Source: Buttiauxella agrestis ATCC 33320
Lineage (GTDB): Bacteria > Pseudomonadota > Gammaproteobacteria > Enterobacterales > Enterobacteriaceae
Reading direction: 5' to 3'
NCBI GenBank assembly: GCA_024169445.1
Contig: JALKFA010000001.1
Coordinates: forward strand, 3,286,001 to 3,350,000
DNA: 64,000 nt
Part shown: positions 54,389-63,872 of the stretch, piece by piece
How positions within the stretch are numbered: the stretch's first letter is position 1
Layout: every line of letters begins with the position of its first letter
Program-made: the position numbers and the translations under genes
Notes under the pieces: generated by a model
Seen by the model: only the letters and a program-made list of their open reading frames with translations
Told to the model about the DNA's origin: nothing
Database searches by the model: none

Positions 54389-55390
54389 ATGGCATTAGTG
54401 ACAACTAAGAAACTGCAGGAAGAATATGAGCGCGTTTTGCTGGCCAGGGATATGAAGCCTGAAATGGCGACAAAACTTGCTGCTGGTTTTGTCGAAATGG
54501 CAAATGAAGGGACTTATTCACACGGTATAAATCGCTTCCCTGTGTTTATTGATCAAGTAGATAAGGGACAAATACAGTTAAACAACACCCCTGAATGTGT
54601 AAACAGCATGGGCGCACTTGAGCAATGGGATTGTAAATTTGGTCCTGGTGTATTGAATGGTTTGATTTGTTCCGAGCGTGCAATGGAACTGGCTCGCGAG
54701 TTTGGTATTGGCATGGTCGGAATGCGCAACTCTAATCATTGGATGCGCGGTGGAACGTATGTTTTAAAAATGGCCCGTGAGGGTTTTGCTGGTATTGCCT
54801 CAACAAACTCTATTGCAGTGATGCCTGCATGGGGCGGAAAAGACCACCGAGTAGGATCAAACCCTCTAATTATGGCAATTGCTGGTGATCCACCAGTTTT
54901 AGTTGACTGCTCAATGAGTCAGTATTCCTACGGGCAACTTCAAAATTATGTCCTTGAAGATAAAAAGTTACCTGTTGTTGGTGGTTTTGATGATAACGGC
55001 GAACTGACTTCAGACCCTCATGTTTTATGGAAGAATAAGCGATTACTGCCAATGGGATTCTGGAAAGGATCTTCTATGGCAATAGTGCTGGATATGATGC
55101 TGACAGCCATTTCTGGCGGTAATTCTGTGCCTGCATTGACCGAGGATATGGGCGGGGAATTTGGTGTATCTCAATTTTTAATTGCAATTGACCTCTCCAG
55201 AACTATTGAAAAAGACCAATTTACAAATGAAATGAAGCGCATTCGTGATTATGTATTAGCTTCTGAACCAGCGGAAACCGGGTCAGTTATGATTGCTGGT
55301 TCGGAAATTGAAAAATTTATTGATAAACACGAAAAAGCCGGTGGAATCGAAATTCATGATGAAATTTGGGAACAAATTAAATCATTGTAA
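54389..55390 (+). CDS. yiaK: YiaK-like 2,3-diketo-L-gulonate reductase
   Basis: The 333-residue product belongs to the malate/L-lactate dehydrogenase (Ldh_2) family and tracks E. coli YiaK, which reduces 2,3-diketo-L-gulonate to 3-keto-L-gulonate with NADH. It has the catalytic-region GTYSHGINRFPVFI (His45), RNSNHWMRGGTYV and LPMGFWKGSSMAIVLDMM. It is the first gene of the A+T-rich block, with CAGGAT as ribosome site. The next gene, a TRAP subunit, starts 24 bases on. Confidence 0.88.
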   Translation: MALVTTKKLQEEYERVLLARDMKPEMATKLAAGFVEMANEGTYSHGINRFPVFIDQVDKGQIQLNNTPECVNSMGALEQWDCKFGPGVLNGLICSERAMELAREFGIGMVGMRNSNHWMRGGTYVLKMAREGFAGIASTNSIAVMPAWGGKDHRVGSNPLIMAIAGDPPVLVDCSMSQYSYGQLQNYVLEDKKLPVVGGFDDNGELTSDPHVLWKNKRLLPMGFWKGSSMAIVLDMMLTAISGGNSVPALTEDMGGEFGVSQFLIAIDLSRTIEKDQFTNEMKRIRDYVLASEPAETGSVMIAGSEIEKFIDKHEKAGGIEIHDEIWEQIKSL

Positions 55391-55414
55391 AAATATCGAA
55401 ACCAGGAGGGCGCT

Positions 55415-55906
55415 ATGCGAAAAGTATTTAAGTGGGTCTGGGACTGCATCGATATATTTATGGCTGCCATTTTAGCTTGCATGATCGTACTTGTTTTTAC
55501 CAATGTAGCTTTGCGTTATGGATTTTCTTCAGGTTTACGTCCATCAGTAGAATTATCTCGCTTAGGTCTTGTATGGGTTGTAATGCTCGGTGCTGCCGTT
55601 GTATTACGTCGAGGCGAGCATCTTGCTGTTGCTGAATTTACAGAAAAATTAATGCCTAAATGCGTACCAATATTAAGACGCATTTGTTCAGTGGTGATTT
55701 TAGTATCAGTGGGAATGTTATTAATCGGTTCACATCAACAGATGATGTCAACCTGGCAAGATGTATCACAACTGACTGGATTACCAACGGCACTATTCGC
55801 ATTAGCAGGTGTAGTATCCGGCGCATTAATGACAATCATTGCACTTGTCCGAATTATTAGCCCTGATTGGTTATTGGATTTAGATGAGATGGAGAGTAAA
55901 CAATGA
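55415..55906 (+). CDS. yiaM: TRAP transporter small membrane subunit (YiaM-like, DctQ)
   Basis: The 163-residue product has four membrane segments and the DctQ features FTNVALRYGFSSGLRPSVELSR, quoted in part, and VMLGAAVVLRRGEHLAV. It is the small integral subunit of a tripartite sodium-driven importer. A strong AGGAGG precedes the start. Its end overlaps yiaN as ATGA. Confidence 0.9.
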   Translation: MRKVFKWVWDCIDIFMAAILACMIVLVFTNVALRYGFSSGLRPSVELSRLGLVWVVMLGAAVVLRRGEHLAVAEFTEKLMPKCVPILRRICSVVILVSVGMLLIGSHQQMMSTWQDVSQLTGLPTALFALAGVVSGALMTIIALVRIISPDWLLDLDEMESKQ

Positions 55907-57183
55907 CTTTGGCGATATTTTTATCAGTACTAATTATATCAATACTGCTCGGTTTGCCAGTTGCATTTGCACTGTTATTATCATCCATCGCATTGATGTT
56001 CCATATGGATATGTTTAGTGCAGATATTCTAGCTCAAGGGTTGCTGAATGGAGTCGATAGTTTCACTTTACTAGCTATTCCATTTTTCTTAGTGGCAGGG
56101 GAGGTCATGTCAACGGGTGGTTTGTCTACACGAATAGTTCGTTTGGCAACTACGTATGTTGGGCATAGAAAAGGTGGTCTTGGTTATGTCGCAATATTGA
56201 CCTCTGTGTTACTGGCTGGCTTATCTGGGTCCGCGGTGGCGGATGCCGCAGCATTGGTAAGTATCCTTTACCCAATGATGAAGGCTGGAAAATATCCTGA
56301 AGGCTCATCAATGGGATTGCTGGCATCTGGCGGTATTATCGCCCCAGTTATTCCACCATCGATACCATTAATCCTCGTTGGTGTTGCCGGTGGCATCTCT
56401 ATTAAAAACTTATTCTTGGGCGGTATTATTCCTGGTTTGCTAATGGGGTTAACCCTGATGCTTGTTTGGGGACACATAGCAAAAAAAGAAAAATTAGATG
56501 TTGTAGAACGCGCAAGTAAAGAAGAAAAAAGAGCAGCATTGAAGGACGGTATTTGGGCATTATTCCTACCAATCATTATTATTGTTGGTATTCGCTTTGG
56601 TATCTTTACACCAACCGAGGCCGCTGTTGTTGCAGCTGCATATGCAGTATTCGTATCGACAGTTATTTATCGCGAATTGACATTTAAAAAATTCTTCCAC
56701 ATTTTATTGGCGGCTGGCAGGTCTACAGCTATGGTGATGTTCCTGGTCGGCTGTGCGATGGTTGCGGCATGGTTGATAACAGTTGCTCAGTTGCCACAAC
56801 AATTAGCCGAAATGTTAGGACCGTTGGTGGATAGTCCAAGATTATTAATGGCCGTCATTATGTTGCTAGTACTTTGTGTCGGCATGGTAATGGATCTAAG
56901 TCCAACAATTTTGATACTGGTCCCATTATTAATGCCAATCGTAAAATTGGCTGGAATTGACCCAACTTACTTTGGTTTAATGTTTGTTATTAATTGTTCG
57001 ATTGGCCTACTTACACCACCAGTTGGCACGGTATTAAATGTAGTATGTGGTGTTGCTAAAGTTCAAATGTCTACAGCGGTTAAAGGGGTTATACCATTTA
57101 TTGCTGCATACTTGATGCTTTTAACGATGTTCGTTCTGTTTCCGGAAATCATTACAGTACCAATGCAACTTGTAATTGGTTAA
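55903..57183 (+). CDS. yiaN: TRAP transporter large permease (YiaN-like, DctM)
   Basis: The 426-residue product has about 12 membrane segments and DctM-family motifs: FTLLAIPFFLVAGEVMSTGG, LLAGLSGSAVADAAAL, GGIIAPVIPPSIPLILVG and a C-terminal GLLTPPVGTVLNVVCGVAKV. It forms the channel of the importer with the yiaM product. It overlaps yiaM by four bases and precedes the binding-protein gene by 18. Confidence 0.92.
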   Translation: MTLAIFLSVLIISILLGLPVAFALLLSSIALMFHMDMFSADILAQGLLNGVDSFTLLAIPFFLVAGEVMSTGGLSTRIVRLATTYVGHRKGGLGYVAILTSVLLAGLSGSAVADAAALVSILYPMMKAGKYPEGSSMGLLASGGIIAPVIPPSIPLILVGVAGGISIKNLFLGGIIPGLLMGLTLMLVWGHIAKKEKLDVVERASKEEKRAALKDGIWALFLPIIIIVGIRFGIFTPTEAAVVAAAYAVFVSTVIYRELTFKKFFHILLAAGRSTAMVMFLVGCAMVAAWLITVAQLPQQLAEMLGPLVDSPRLLMAVIMLLVLCVGMVMDLSPTILILVPLLMPIVKLAGIDPTYFGLMFVINCSIGLLTPPVGTVLNVVCGVAKVQMSTAVKGVIPFIAAYLMLLTMFVLFPEIITVPMQLVIG

Positions 57184-57201
57184 TTACACTAAGGAGAGAG
57201 T

Positions 57202-58176
57202 ATGAAAAATTTATATAAAATAGTTGGAATCGTATCAACTCTGGCATTTTGTTCATCAGCCATTGCCCAAACCACATTAAAATTAGCTCATGCAGCGCCT
57301 GAATCAGACCTTCAGCAAAATATGTCATTATTCTTTAAAAAAGAAGTAGAATTACGGACTAATGGGGAGATTAAAGTCAATGTCTTCCCTCAAGGCCAGT
57401 TAGGTAATGATAAGCAAATGATTGATGGAACACGTTCTGGCATTGTAGATATTTCCATGGTTGGGCTGAATAACTACTCAGGCATAATTCCAGAAGCGGC
57501 TGCCTTCGAATTACCATTTATCTTCCCAACCCGAGTGGAAGCATATAAAGCACTTGATGGAAAACCAGGGAGTGAAATATTTTCAAAAATGGAAGCGCTG
57601 AACCTGAAAGGGTTGGGGTATCCAGAAAATGGTTATCGTAATATAACTAACAATCGTGGACCAATTAAAGAGCCAACAGATCTCTCTGGTTTGCGGATGC
57701 GTGTGAATGATTCTAAAGCACTTAATGATATGTTTAACGAGCTTAAAGCCAATCCACAGCAACTTCCTGTAGCTGAATTGTATAGCGCATTGGAAACCGG
57801 TGTTGTAGATGCGCAAGATCATCCTCTAGGTGTGACCCTTTCATTTAAATTTTATGAGGTTCAAAAATACCTAAGCCTGACACAGCATGCATATTCACCT
57901 TTAGTTGTAACAATGAACTATAAAAAATTTAATACGCTGAGTCCAAAAGATCAAAAAATCATTACTGATGTTGCTAAAGAGGCCGTAGATTTGCAGCGTA
58001 AGTTGAGTATTGAAAAAGAAAATACAATGATCAGCGAGCTTGAATCAAACGGAATGAAAGTGAATAGAGACGTTGATGGTGCTGCATTCCAGGTCGCCGC
58101 AAAACCAGCATGGAACTCTTACATCAAAACAAATGGTGATGCCATGATTAAGGAAATTCAAGCTGCAGTTCAATAA
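57202..58176 (+). CDS. yiaO: TRAP periplasmic binding protein (YiaO-like, DctP)
   Basis: The 324-residue precursor has a Sec signal peptide ending SAIA and a DctP domain opening TTLKLAHAAPESDLQQNMS. The conserved ligand arginine is in LSGLRMRVNDSKAL. It should deliver a sugar acid, perhaps 2,3-diketo-L-gulonate as for E. coli YiaO, to the YiaMN channel. A 12-bp hairpin follows the gene. Confidence 0.9.
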   Translation: MKNLYKIVGIVSTLAFCSSAIAQTTLKLAHAAPESDLQQNMSLFFKKEVELRTNGEIKVNVFPQGQLGNDKQMIDGTRSGIVDISMVGLNNYSGIIPEAAAFELPFIFPTRVEAYKALDGKPGSEIFSKMEALNLKGLGYPENGYRNITNNRGPIKEPTDLSGLRMRVNDSKALNDMFNELKANPQQLPVAELYSALETGVVDAQDHPLGVTLSFKFYEVQKYLSLTQHAYSPLVVTMNYKKFNTLSPKDQKIITDVAKEAVDLQRKLSIEKENTMISELESNGMKVNRDVDGAAFQVAAKPAWNSYIKTNGDAMIKEIQAAVQ

Positions 58177-58190
58177 TCTGCAACGGTATT

Positions 58191-58234
58191 AAATAAATAG
58201 TCTTCCTGTTGGTGCATAGTTAGACTATTTATTT
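58191..58234 (+). terminator. Hairpin between yiaO and the 4-epimerase gene
   Basis: A perfect 12-base inverted repeat, AAATAAATAGTC and GACTATTTATTT, with a 20-base loop is followed by T-rich TCTTTAATTT. It may end part of the transcript and so raise transporter over enzyme expression. Confidence 0.6.
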
Positions 58235-58264
58235 TCTTTAATTTAACTAAACGGATGGTGTTAA

Positions 58265-58957
58265 ATGTTTAATGATCTAAAAGAACGTGTGTTAAGAGCC
58301 AATCTCCAGTTGCCGAAATATGGACTGGTAACTTTCACGTGGGGAAATGTTTCTGAAATTGATAGAGATAGAGGTGTTATTGCTATAAAACCATCTGGTG
58401 TTGAATATGATGTTATGAATGTCAATGACATTGTTATTGTTGACTTAGATGGCAATCGTATTGAAGGGGATCTAAATCCCTCAAGTGATACGGCTACACA
58501 TCTGGAGTTATATAAAGCATTCAAGGGTATTGGTGGTATTGTTCATACTCACTCACGTAATGCAACTGTGTGGGCACAAGCGGGATTAGATATCCCTGCG
58601 TTAGGAACTACACATGCAGATTATTTTTATGGTGATGTACCCTGCACCAGACAGTTGTCGAATGATGAAATCAATATTGAGTATGAAAAAAATACAGGGT
58701 TAGTCATTGTTGAAACATTTAGCAAAAATAATTTAGATCCTCATGCTATGCCTGGTGTCATTATCGCTGGCCATGCTCCATTTTCTTGGGGGAAAGATGC
58801 CTTTGATGCTGTGCATAATGCAGTTGTTTTGGAGGAAGTCGCGGCAATGGCCATTTCTACCAGGGTGATTAATGAAAGCATAATGATCAATCCTGCTTTA
58901 TTAGATAAGCATTACAATCGTAAGCACGGTAAAAACTCATATTATGGTCAAAAATAG
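58265..58957 (+). CDS. sgbE: L-ribulose-5-phosphate 4-epimerase (SgbE/UlaF-like)
   Basis: The 230-residue class II aldolase-like enzyme converts L-ribulose-5-phosphate to D-xylulose-5-phosphate. The zinc ligands are in [16 protein letters not shown] and in [29 protein letters not shown] and IKPSGVEYD mark the phosphate-binding region. Araban, ascorbate and gulonate versions are alike; the context selects the SgbE assignment. It lies mid-operon here, whereas in E. coli it is last. Confidence 0.88.
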   Translation: MFNDLKERVLRANLQLPKYGLVTFTWGNVSEIDRDRGVIAIKPSGVEYDVMNVNDIVIVDLDGNRIEGDLNPSSDTATHLELYKAFKGIGGIVHTHSRNATVWAQAGLDIPALGTTHADYFYGDVPCTRQLSNDEINIEYEKNTGLVIVETFSKNNLDPHAMPGVIIAGHAPFSWGKDAFDAVHNAVVLEEVAAMAISTRVINESIMINPALLDKHYNRKHGKNSYYGQK

Positions 58958-59164
58958 TCATCAGTTAGGATGTTAATTTATTGATATTTAATCTCTATGG
59001 AGCAGTGCTAAATGCTGAGCATGACATTAAATGATTTTGGGTTTGTTATACGAACTAATCATGCTGAACAAGTAAGGTTCTTGATTGCGTAGTAGGGTTT
59101 TCATCAAAATAATGTTCAAATTTTGTCATTAATTCTTCATCTTATTTGTAAAAGGGATAATTAT

Positions 59165-59656
59165 ATGTTGGTTGGAAATGTTAAAAAAAATTCAATATCG
59201 GAAAGTTATCCTTTTGTGGTGAACGATGTATTGTCAAAATTAAATGAAATTGATTTAAGTTCGTTACCTCTTGGTAGGCATGAACTTGATGGATATGACT
59301 CAAAGAAACTCTGGTTTGTGATTTTGGAGTACCATACGAGTCCACTTTCTGATTTTCACCCGGAAGTTCATAAGTATCACTCAGACTTACAAATTTTGTT
59401 GTCAGGCACCGAGTTAATGGCTTGGTCAATAGACACAGGAAATCATCCACACTTCGGTGATTATAATGATACAAGAGATATTTTATTCTATGAGTCTGAT
59501 TGTGTTAATTTAAACATTATGAATGCAATGCCTGGTGAGTTTTATTTATTTACACCAAATGTAGTTCATATAACAAATGTAATAAATAAAGAACCTGAAT
59601 TTGTTAGAAAGTTAGTGGTGAAGATACATAATGATTTATTAGCGGGGGTGCTATGA
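59165..59656 (+). CDS. yiaL: YiaL/YhcH-family (DUF386) protein
   Basis: The 163-residue product is a cupin-like YhcH/YjgK/YiaL protein with the metal-binding-type region VHKYHSDLQILLSGTELM and MPGEFYLFTPNVVHI, quoted in part. Members accompany sugar and sialic acid operons; a sugar anomerase role has been proposed, not proven here. The ATG at 59165 follows AAAGGGA. The preceding 207 bases could contain a second promoter. The stop overlaps lyxK as ATGA. Confidence 0.82.
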   Translation: MLVGNVKKNSISESYPFVVNDVLSKLNEIDLSSLPLGRHELDGYDSKKLWFVILEYHTSPLSDFHPEVHKYHSDLQILLSGTELMAWSIDTGNHPHFGDYNDTRDILFYESDCVNLNIMNAMPGEFYLFTPNVVHITNVINKEPEFVRKLVVKIHNDLLAGVL

Positions 59657-61137
59657 ATTATTACATTGGCTTGGACTCCGGTGGGACTTTTATGAAAGCG
59701 GCCCTGTTTGATGCGCATGGCAATCAGCATGGGTTAGTAAGAAAATCAGCGAGTGTTATTAATGAAAAGCAAGGGTGGGTCGAACGTGATCTGAATGCAT
59801 TATGGAATGATGCAGTCATTGCAATTAAAGAATTATTAACCGTAACGGCAATAGACCCAAAAAAAATTAAAGGATTGGGCATTTCGGCACAAGGTAAAGG
59901 TGTTTACTTACTTGATAAAAGAGGGCATGGTTTAGAACGAGGAATTATGTCTTCAGACTCACGCTCATTACCAATAGTGAAAAAGTGGGTGAGTGAAGGG
60001 TTGCCAAATATTGTTTATCAAAAAACATTACAGACATTATGGACTGGACATCCTGTATCGATTGTTCGCTGGCTTAAAGATAATCAGCCCGATACTTACT
60101 GCAATATTGGTTCAATCTTGATGGCTCATGACTATCTTCGTTATCGTTTTACAGATGTCATTGCCGCTGAAATTACTAATATGTCTGAAAGTAATTTTTT
60201 TAATGCCCATACAGGAAAGTATGATTTAGATTTATTACATTTATTTGGCATTGAAGAAGTATGGAGTGCATTACCACCAATAATTAATTCTAATGATATC
60301 GGTGGTTATATTACTGAAGAGGTTGCAAAAGAAACTGGGTTGTCTGCTGGAACGCCTGTTTTCGGTGGCCTATTTGATGTAGTCTCAACGGCATTATGCT
60401 CAGGTATTAACTCTGGTGAAAATTCACTTAATTATGTAATGGGGACATGGGCAGTAACCTCCGGGATTACAAAATCAATTACTCAAGAAAAATATAATTT
60501 CGTTTATGGTCGTCATGCAATCACTGATGAATATGTTATACATGAAGCGAGCCCTACCTCGGCAGGGAATTATGAGTGGTTTTCAAACTATCTTGGGGAA
60601 AATGGTAGCTTTAATCATAAAGATAATGAGGCCTTGGTTTCAGATCTAGAGGTTGCATCTAGCAGTGTGTTTTTTGTTCCATTTTTGTATGGTTCTAATC
60701 AGGGACTAGGTCTCAAATCTGGTTTCTATGGTTTACAAGCGCACCACACCAAAGGACATATAATCCAGGCAATATGGGAAGGTATTTTATTTTGTCATAA
60801 TGTTCATTTAGAACGAATGCGTATTAGATTTCCAGAGGCTAAAGTTCTGAAAGTAACAGGGGGCCCTGTTTCTTGTAGAACATGGATGCAAATGCTAGCA
60901 GATTTGAGCGGTATGACGGTTGAAGTCTTAAATATAGATGAAACCGGTGCGTTAGGTGCGGCTATTGTTGCTATGGTTGGCACCGATGAATATCCAACTG
61001 TCAGTGATTGCGTTAAAAATATTCAAACACAAACAGTGCAATTTAAGCCAGATTCTGATAATTTTATCAAATTCCAGAATAAATATAATAAATATCAGAA
61101 GCTTGTACAACTTTTCAAAGAATTCGAGGAATCATGA
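59653..61137 (+). CDS. lyxK: LyxK-like L-xylulose / 3-keto-L-gulonate kinase
   Basis: The 494-residue FGGY-family kinase has the ATP-site opening YIGLDSGGTFMKAALFDAHG, a catalytic-region MAHDYLRYRFTD, and the C-terminal KVTGGPVSCRTWMQMLADLSG, with DETGALGAAIVAM. E. coli LyxK phosphorylates L-xylulose and 3-keto-L-gulonate. The place before the decarboxylase gene supports 3-keto-L-gulonate as substrate. It overlaps both neighbours by four bases. Confidence 0.88.
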   Translation: MNYYIGLDSGGTFMKAALFDAHGNQHGLVRKSASVINEKQGWVERDLNALWNDAVIAIKELLTVTAIDPKKIKGLGISAQGKGVYLLDKRGHGLERGIMSSDSRSLPIVKKWVSEGLPNIVYQKTLQTLWTGHPVSIVRWLKDNQPDTYCNIGSILMAHDYLRYRFTDVIAAEITNMSESNFFNAHTGKYDLDLLHLFGIEEVWSALPPIINSNDIGGYITEEVAKETGLSAGTPVFGGLFDVVSTALCSGINSGENSLNYVMGTWAVTSGITKSITQEKYNFVYGRHAITDEYVIHEASPTSAGNYEWFSNYLGENGSFNHKDNEALVSDLEVASSSVFFVPFLYGSNQGLGLKSGFYGLQAHHTKGHIIQAIWEGILFCHNVHLERMRIRFPEAKVLKVTGGPVSCRTWMQMLADLSGMTVEVLNIDETGALGAAIVAMVGTDEYPTVSDCVKNIQTQTVQFKPDSDNFIKFQNKYNKYQKLVQLFKEFEES

Positions 61138-61784
61138 AGATGACCAGGCCCTTACTGCAAATGGCTCTTGATGCCACAACGATTGAATCTGCATTAAAAT
61201 CTGTTGAATTGGTATCAAGAGATTTAGATGTTATTGAAGTTGGTACCATTTTAGCCTTTTCGTATGGTATTGATTGCGTCGCTATTTTGCGTGAAAAGTA
61301 TCCAAACCATATCATTGTTTGTGATATGAAAATTACTGATGCCAGCGCCATTTTAACGCGTTTAGCCATGCAGGCAGGGGCAAACTGGGTTACTGTCAGT
61401 GCTGCTGCACATATAGAAACTATTCGCGCAGCTAAAAAGATAACTGATGAGTTTAAAGGCGAAGTTCAAATAGAGCTTTATGGTAACTGGACCTATGATA
61501 ATGCAAGAGATTGGGTAGCAATGGGAGTAAGACAAGCTATTTACCATAGATCTCGTGATGCTGAATTAGCTGGAGTAAACTGGACAGAAGATGATCTGGT
61601 AAAACTTAAAAAACTATCTGAATTAGGATTAGAGCTTTCCGTCACGGGTGGCATTGTTCCGGAAGATATTCATTTATTCAAGGGCATCAATGTTAAAGCA
61701 TTTATTGCCGGTAGAGCTTTAGCTGATTCAGATGGTCCAGATATCGCTCAACATTTTCATAGTGAAATTAAAAAACATTGGTAG
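61134..61784 (+). CDS. sgbH: 3-keto-L-gulonate-6-phosphate decarboxylase (SgbH/UlaD-like)
   Basis: The 216-residue product is in the orotidine-5'-phosphate decarboxylase suprafamily and has the catalytic D-x-K-x-x-D in VCDMKITDA (Asp64, Lys66, Asp69), plus DVIEVGT and the phosphate site SVTGGIVPE. It forms L-xylulose-5-phosphate and CO2. A start at the third codon, ATG 61140, would give the numbering of E. coli UlaD (62, 64, 67) and may be the true one. The next gene starts six bases after the stop. Confidence 0.9.
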   Translation: MKMTRPLLQMALDATTIESALKSVELVSRDLDVIEVGTILAFSYGIDCVAILREKYPNHIIVCDMKITDASAILTRLAMQAGANWVTVSAAAHIETIRAAKKITDEFKGEVQIELYGNWTYDNARDWVAMGVRQAIYHRSRDAELAGVNWTEDDLVKLKKLSELGLELSVTGGIVPEDIHLFKGINVKAFIAGRALADSDGPDIAQHFHSEIKKHW

Positions 61785-61790
61785 ACATTT

Positions 61791-62567
61791 ATGAGTGAGC
61801 AAATTAAATCACTATCTAAAGCCTTAACTATCCTTGAGTATTTGGGGCAGTATCCTAACGGTGTTTCTTTACAAGATATATCTGAGGGGACGGGCTTTAA
61901 TAAGTCATCTATTCATAGAGTTCTTTCTACCTTTGAGTCATCTGGCTATGTTGCCCAGATGTTTTCAGGAAAAGAATATCGTTTGACGATGAAGTTGATG
62001 CAATTAGGCCATGCAGCATTGAATTCAGACGTTACTGGGGTTGTTAAACCCTACCTATCCGAATTACTTTCTGAATTAAATGAAACCGTTAATTTTTTAT
62101 CCTTTGATGCAGATAATATAATTTTCCAGGATAAACTTGAACCTCGAGATGCTTCATTCAGAACCCGTACTTATGTTGGATTGCATTCACCTATGTATTG
62201 TTCTGCAGCAGGTAAGTGCTATTTAGCATTTAGTACTGATGCGGTGAAAGAGTCATATTGGCAACGAAACTCCAGTGTCATGCAGAAATTAACAGAAAAC
62301 ACTATTTTAGACAAAGAACCTTTTTTTGATACTCTTGGGCAGATTAAAGTCCGAGGTTATGCAATTGATGATGAAGAAAATGAGGCTGGAATATCCTGTA
62401 TAGCCGTTCCCATCCTTGACAAAAATGGCACACCTGTTTATGCGGTGAGCGTGTCTACATTGACACCTAAAATGCGGCAAATTGGTTATTCGGTGATCGC
62501 TGATAAAGTAAAAGTATTTACTGATAGAATTCAACAGCACTTAAATTATGGAGGATCAAGTGATTAA
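61791..62567 (+). CDS. yiaJ: IclR-family regulator (YiaJ-like) inside the operon
   Basis: The 258-residue product has the IclR winged helix VSLQDISEGTGFNKSSIHRVL and an effector domain with YVGLHSPMYCSAAGKCYLAF and an end region GYAIDDEENEAGISCIAVPI. E. coli YiaJ represses the yiaK-S operon but is encoded divergently; here the gene lies inside the operon between two enzyme genes, which implies autoregulation. The next gene overlaps its end. Confidence 0.84.
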   Translation: MSEQIKSLSKALTILEYLGQYPNGVSLQDISEGTGFNKSSIHRVLSTFESSGYVAQMFSGKEYRLTMKLMQLGHAALNSDVTGVVKPYLSELLSELNETVNFLSFDADNIIFQDKLEPRDASFRTRTYVGLHSPMYCSAAGKCYLAFSTDAVKESYWQRNSSVMQKLTENTILDKEPFFDTLGQIKVRGYAIDDEENEAGISCIAVPILDKNGTPVYAVSVSTLTPKMRQIGYSVIADKVKVFTDRIQQHLNYGGSSD

Positions 62568-63429
62568 CTTTACTGAAAAATACAGGCTAGGGATTTATGA
62601 GAAAGCAATGCCAGCAACATTAAGTTGGGAAGATAGATTACTCTACTCCAAAGATGCTGGCTTTGATTTCGTTGAAATTTCAGTTGATGAGACAGATGAG
62701 CGAAGAGCCCGACTGGACTGGTCTGATGAAGAGATATATGAGTTACGTAATTTATGCATAAAGCATGGCATGCCATTGCAGTCCATGTGTTTAAGCGCGC
62801 ATAGAAAGTTTCCCTTTGGCTCTATGGACGAAACTATTCGCCTGGAAGCGCTTTCTATTATGGAAAAGGCGATCACATTAGCCTATAAACTTGGTATTCG
62901 TTGCATTCAGATGGCAGGTTACGATGTTTATTATGAACCTCAATCTGAGAGTACACACCTGCGCTTTATTGATGGTATGAAACAAGCTGCGAAAATGGCA
63001 GAAAAAGCGGGTGTAATGCTTGGCGTGGAAATTATGGATACGCCATATTTAAACTCGTTAAGTAAATTTGAAGTTCTGAAACGTGAAATCCCATCCCCTT
63101 ACTTCATGGCCTATCCTGATGTGGGGAATATAACTGGCTGGAATTATGATGTGTGTACTGAGTTAATGTTGTCAAAAGACCATATTATTCAAGTCCACTT
63201 AAAAGATACTCGTCGTGTTTCTAGTACGTCTAAAGGCCAGTTCCGCGACTTAGTGATTGGTGAAGGTGAGGTTGATTTTTTCTCAATTTTTAAAACTCTA
63301 GCCGCTATGGATTATTGCTCACCTTTTGTTATTGAAATGTGGGCTCAAGATGACAAATGGTTTGAAAACATTAAAGAAGCCAAGAAGACATTGCAAGAAA
63401 CAGCCAATAAAGCAGGCTTTTATCTTTAA
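62560..63429 (+). CDS. sgbU: L-xylulose-5-phosphate 3-epimerase (SgbU/UlaE-like)
   Basis: The 289-residue TIM-barrel enzyme converts L-xylulose-5-phosphate to L-ribulose-5-phosphate. It matches UlaE and SgbU in YRLGIYEKAMPATLSWEDRL and the metal ligands in GVEIMDTPYLN, PDVGNITGW, QVHLKDT and FVIEMW. The GTG at 62560 is the likely start because GGAGG lies five bases before it; an ATG at 62548 is also in frame. It overlaps the end of yiaJ by eight bases. Confidence 0.9.
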   Translation: MINFTEKYRLGIYEKAMPATLSWEDRLLYSKDAGFDFVEISVDETDERRARLDWSDEEIYELRNLCIKHGMPLQSMCLSAHRKFPFGSMDETIRLEALSIMEKAITLAYKLGIRCIQMAGYDVYYEPQSESTHLRFIDGMKQAAKMAEKAGVMLGVEIMDTPYLNSLSKFEVLKREIPSPYFMAYPDVGNITGWNYDVCTELMLSKDHIIQVHLKDTRRVSSTSKGQFRDLVIGEGEVDFFSIFKTLAAMDYCSPFVIEMWAQDDKWFENIKEAKKTLQETANKAGFYL

Positions 63430-63495
63430 TTTATTCAAACAATAAACCATTCGGATTTTTTCTCTGATAAATTATTAACTCAGTAGGATAAACAT

Positions 63496-63819
63496 ATGAC
63501 TATTATAAGAACTGCTTTTTTTGAAGCTGATTTAAACAATGAAGAAAAAATAGACTTTTACAATTATATGGAAAAAGAAGTTGCACCTATTATCCGTGCT
63601 TTCCCTGGTAATAAAGGTGTTGTATTGAGTAAGCCAGAATTTATAGAGTCTGAGTGTCATCAGAGTGTTATTTTGATGATGCAGCACAGTTATGAAGATA
63701 AAAATGCGATGGAACAAGCGTTAAACTCACAGCAACGCATCGCGAGTATGAATGCAACTAAGATTATTGTTGAAAAATATAACCTGCGTGTGCATCACAT
63801 GAACTTTATGGTTGAGTAA
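63496..63819 (+). CDS. Small protein resembling dimeric alpha/beta-barrel (ABM/EthD-like) family
   Basis: The 107-residue product lacks a signal peptide. Its pattern, MTIIRTAFFEADLNNEEKID, then a helix, VAPIIRAFPGNKGVVLSK, strands and NSQQRIASMNATKIIVEKYN, fits the beta-alpha-beta-beta layout of dimeric alpha/beta-barrel proteins such as monooxygenase-like ABM domains. No member is known to me in E. coli yia operons. It starts 66 bases after sgbU behind AGGATAA and ends before a terminator, so it is probably the last gene. Function unknown. Confidence 0.75.
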   Translation: MTIIRTAFFEADLNNEEKIDFYNYMEKEVAPIIRAFPGNKGVVLSKPEFIESECHQSVILMMQHSYEDKNAMEQALNSQQRIASMNATKIIVEKYNLRVHHMNFMVE

Positions 63820-63872
63820 TTCCGGCTTGTATACAAATGTCGTGTACTGGTATGTATAAGATAAGCTGCAAC

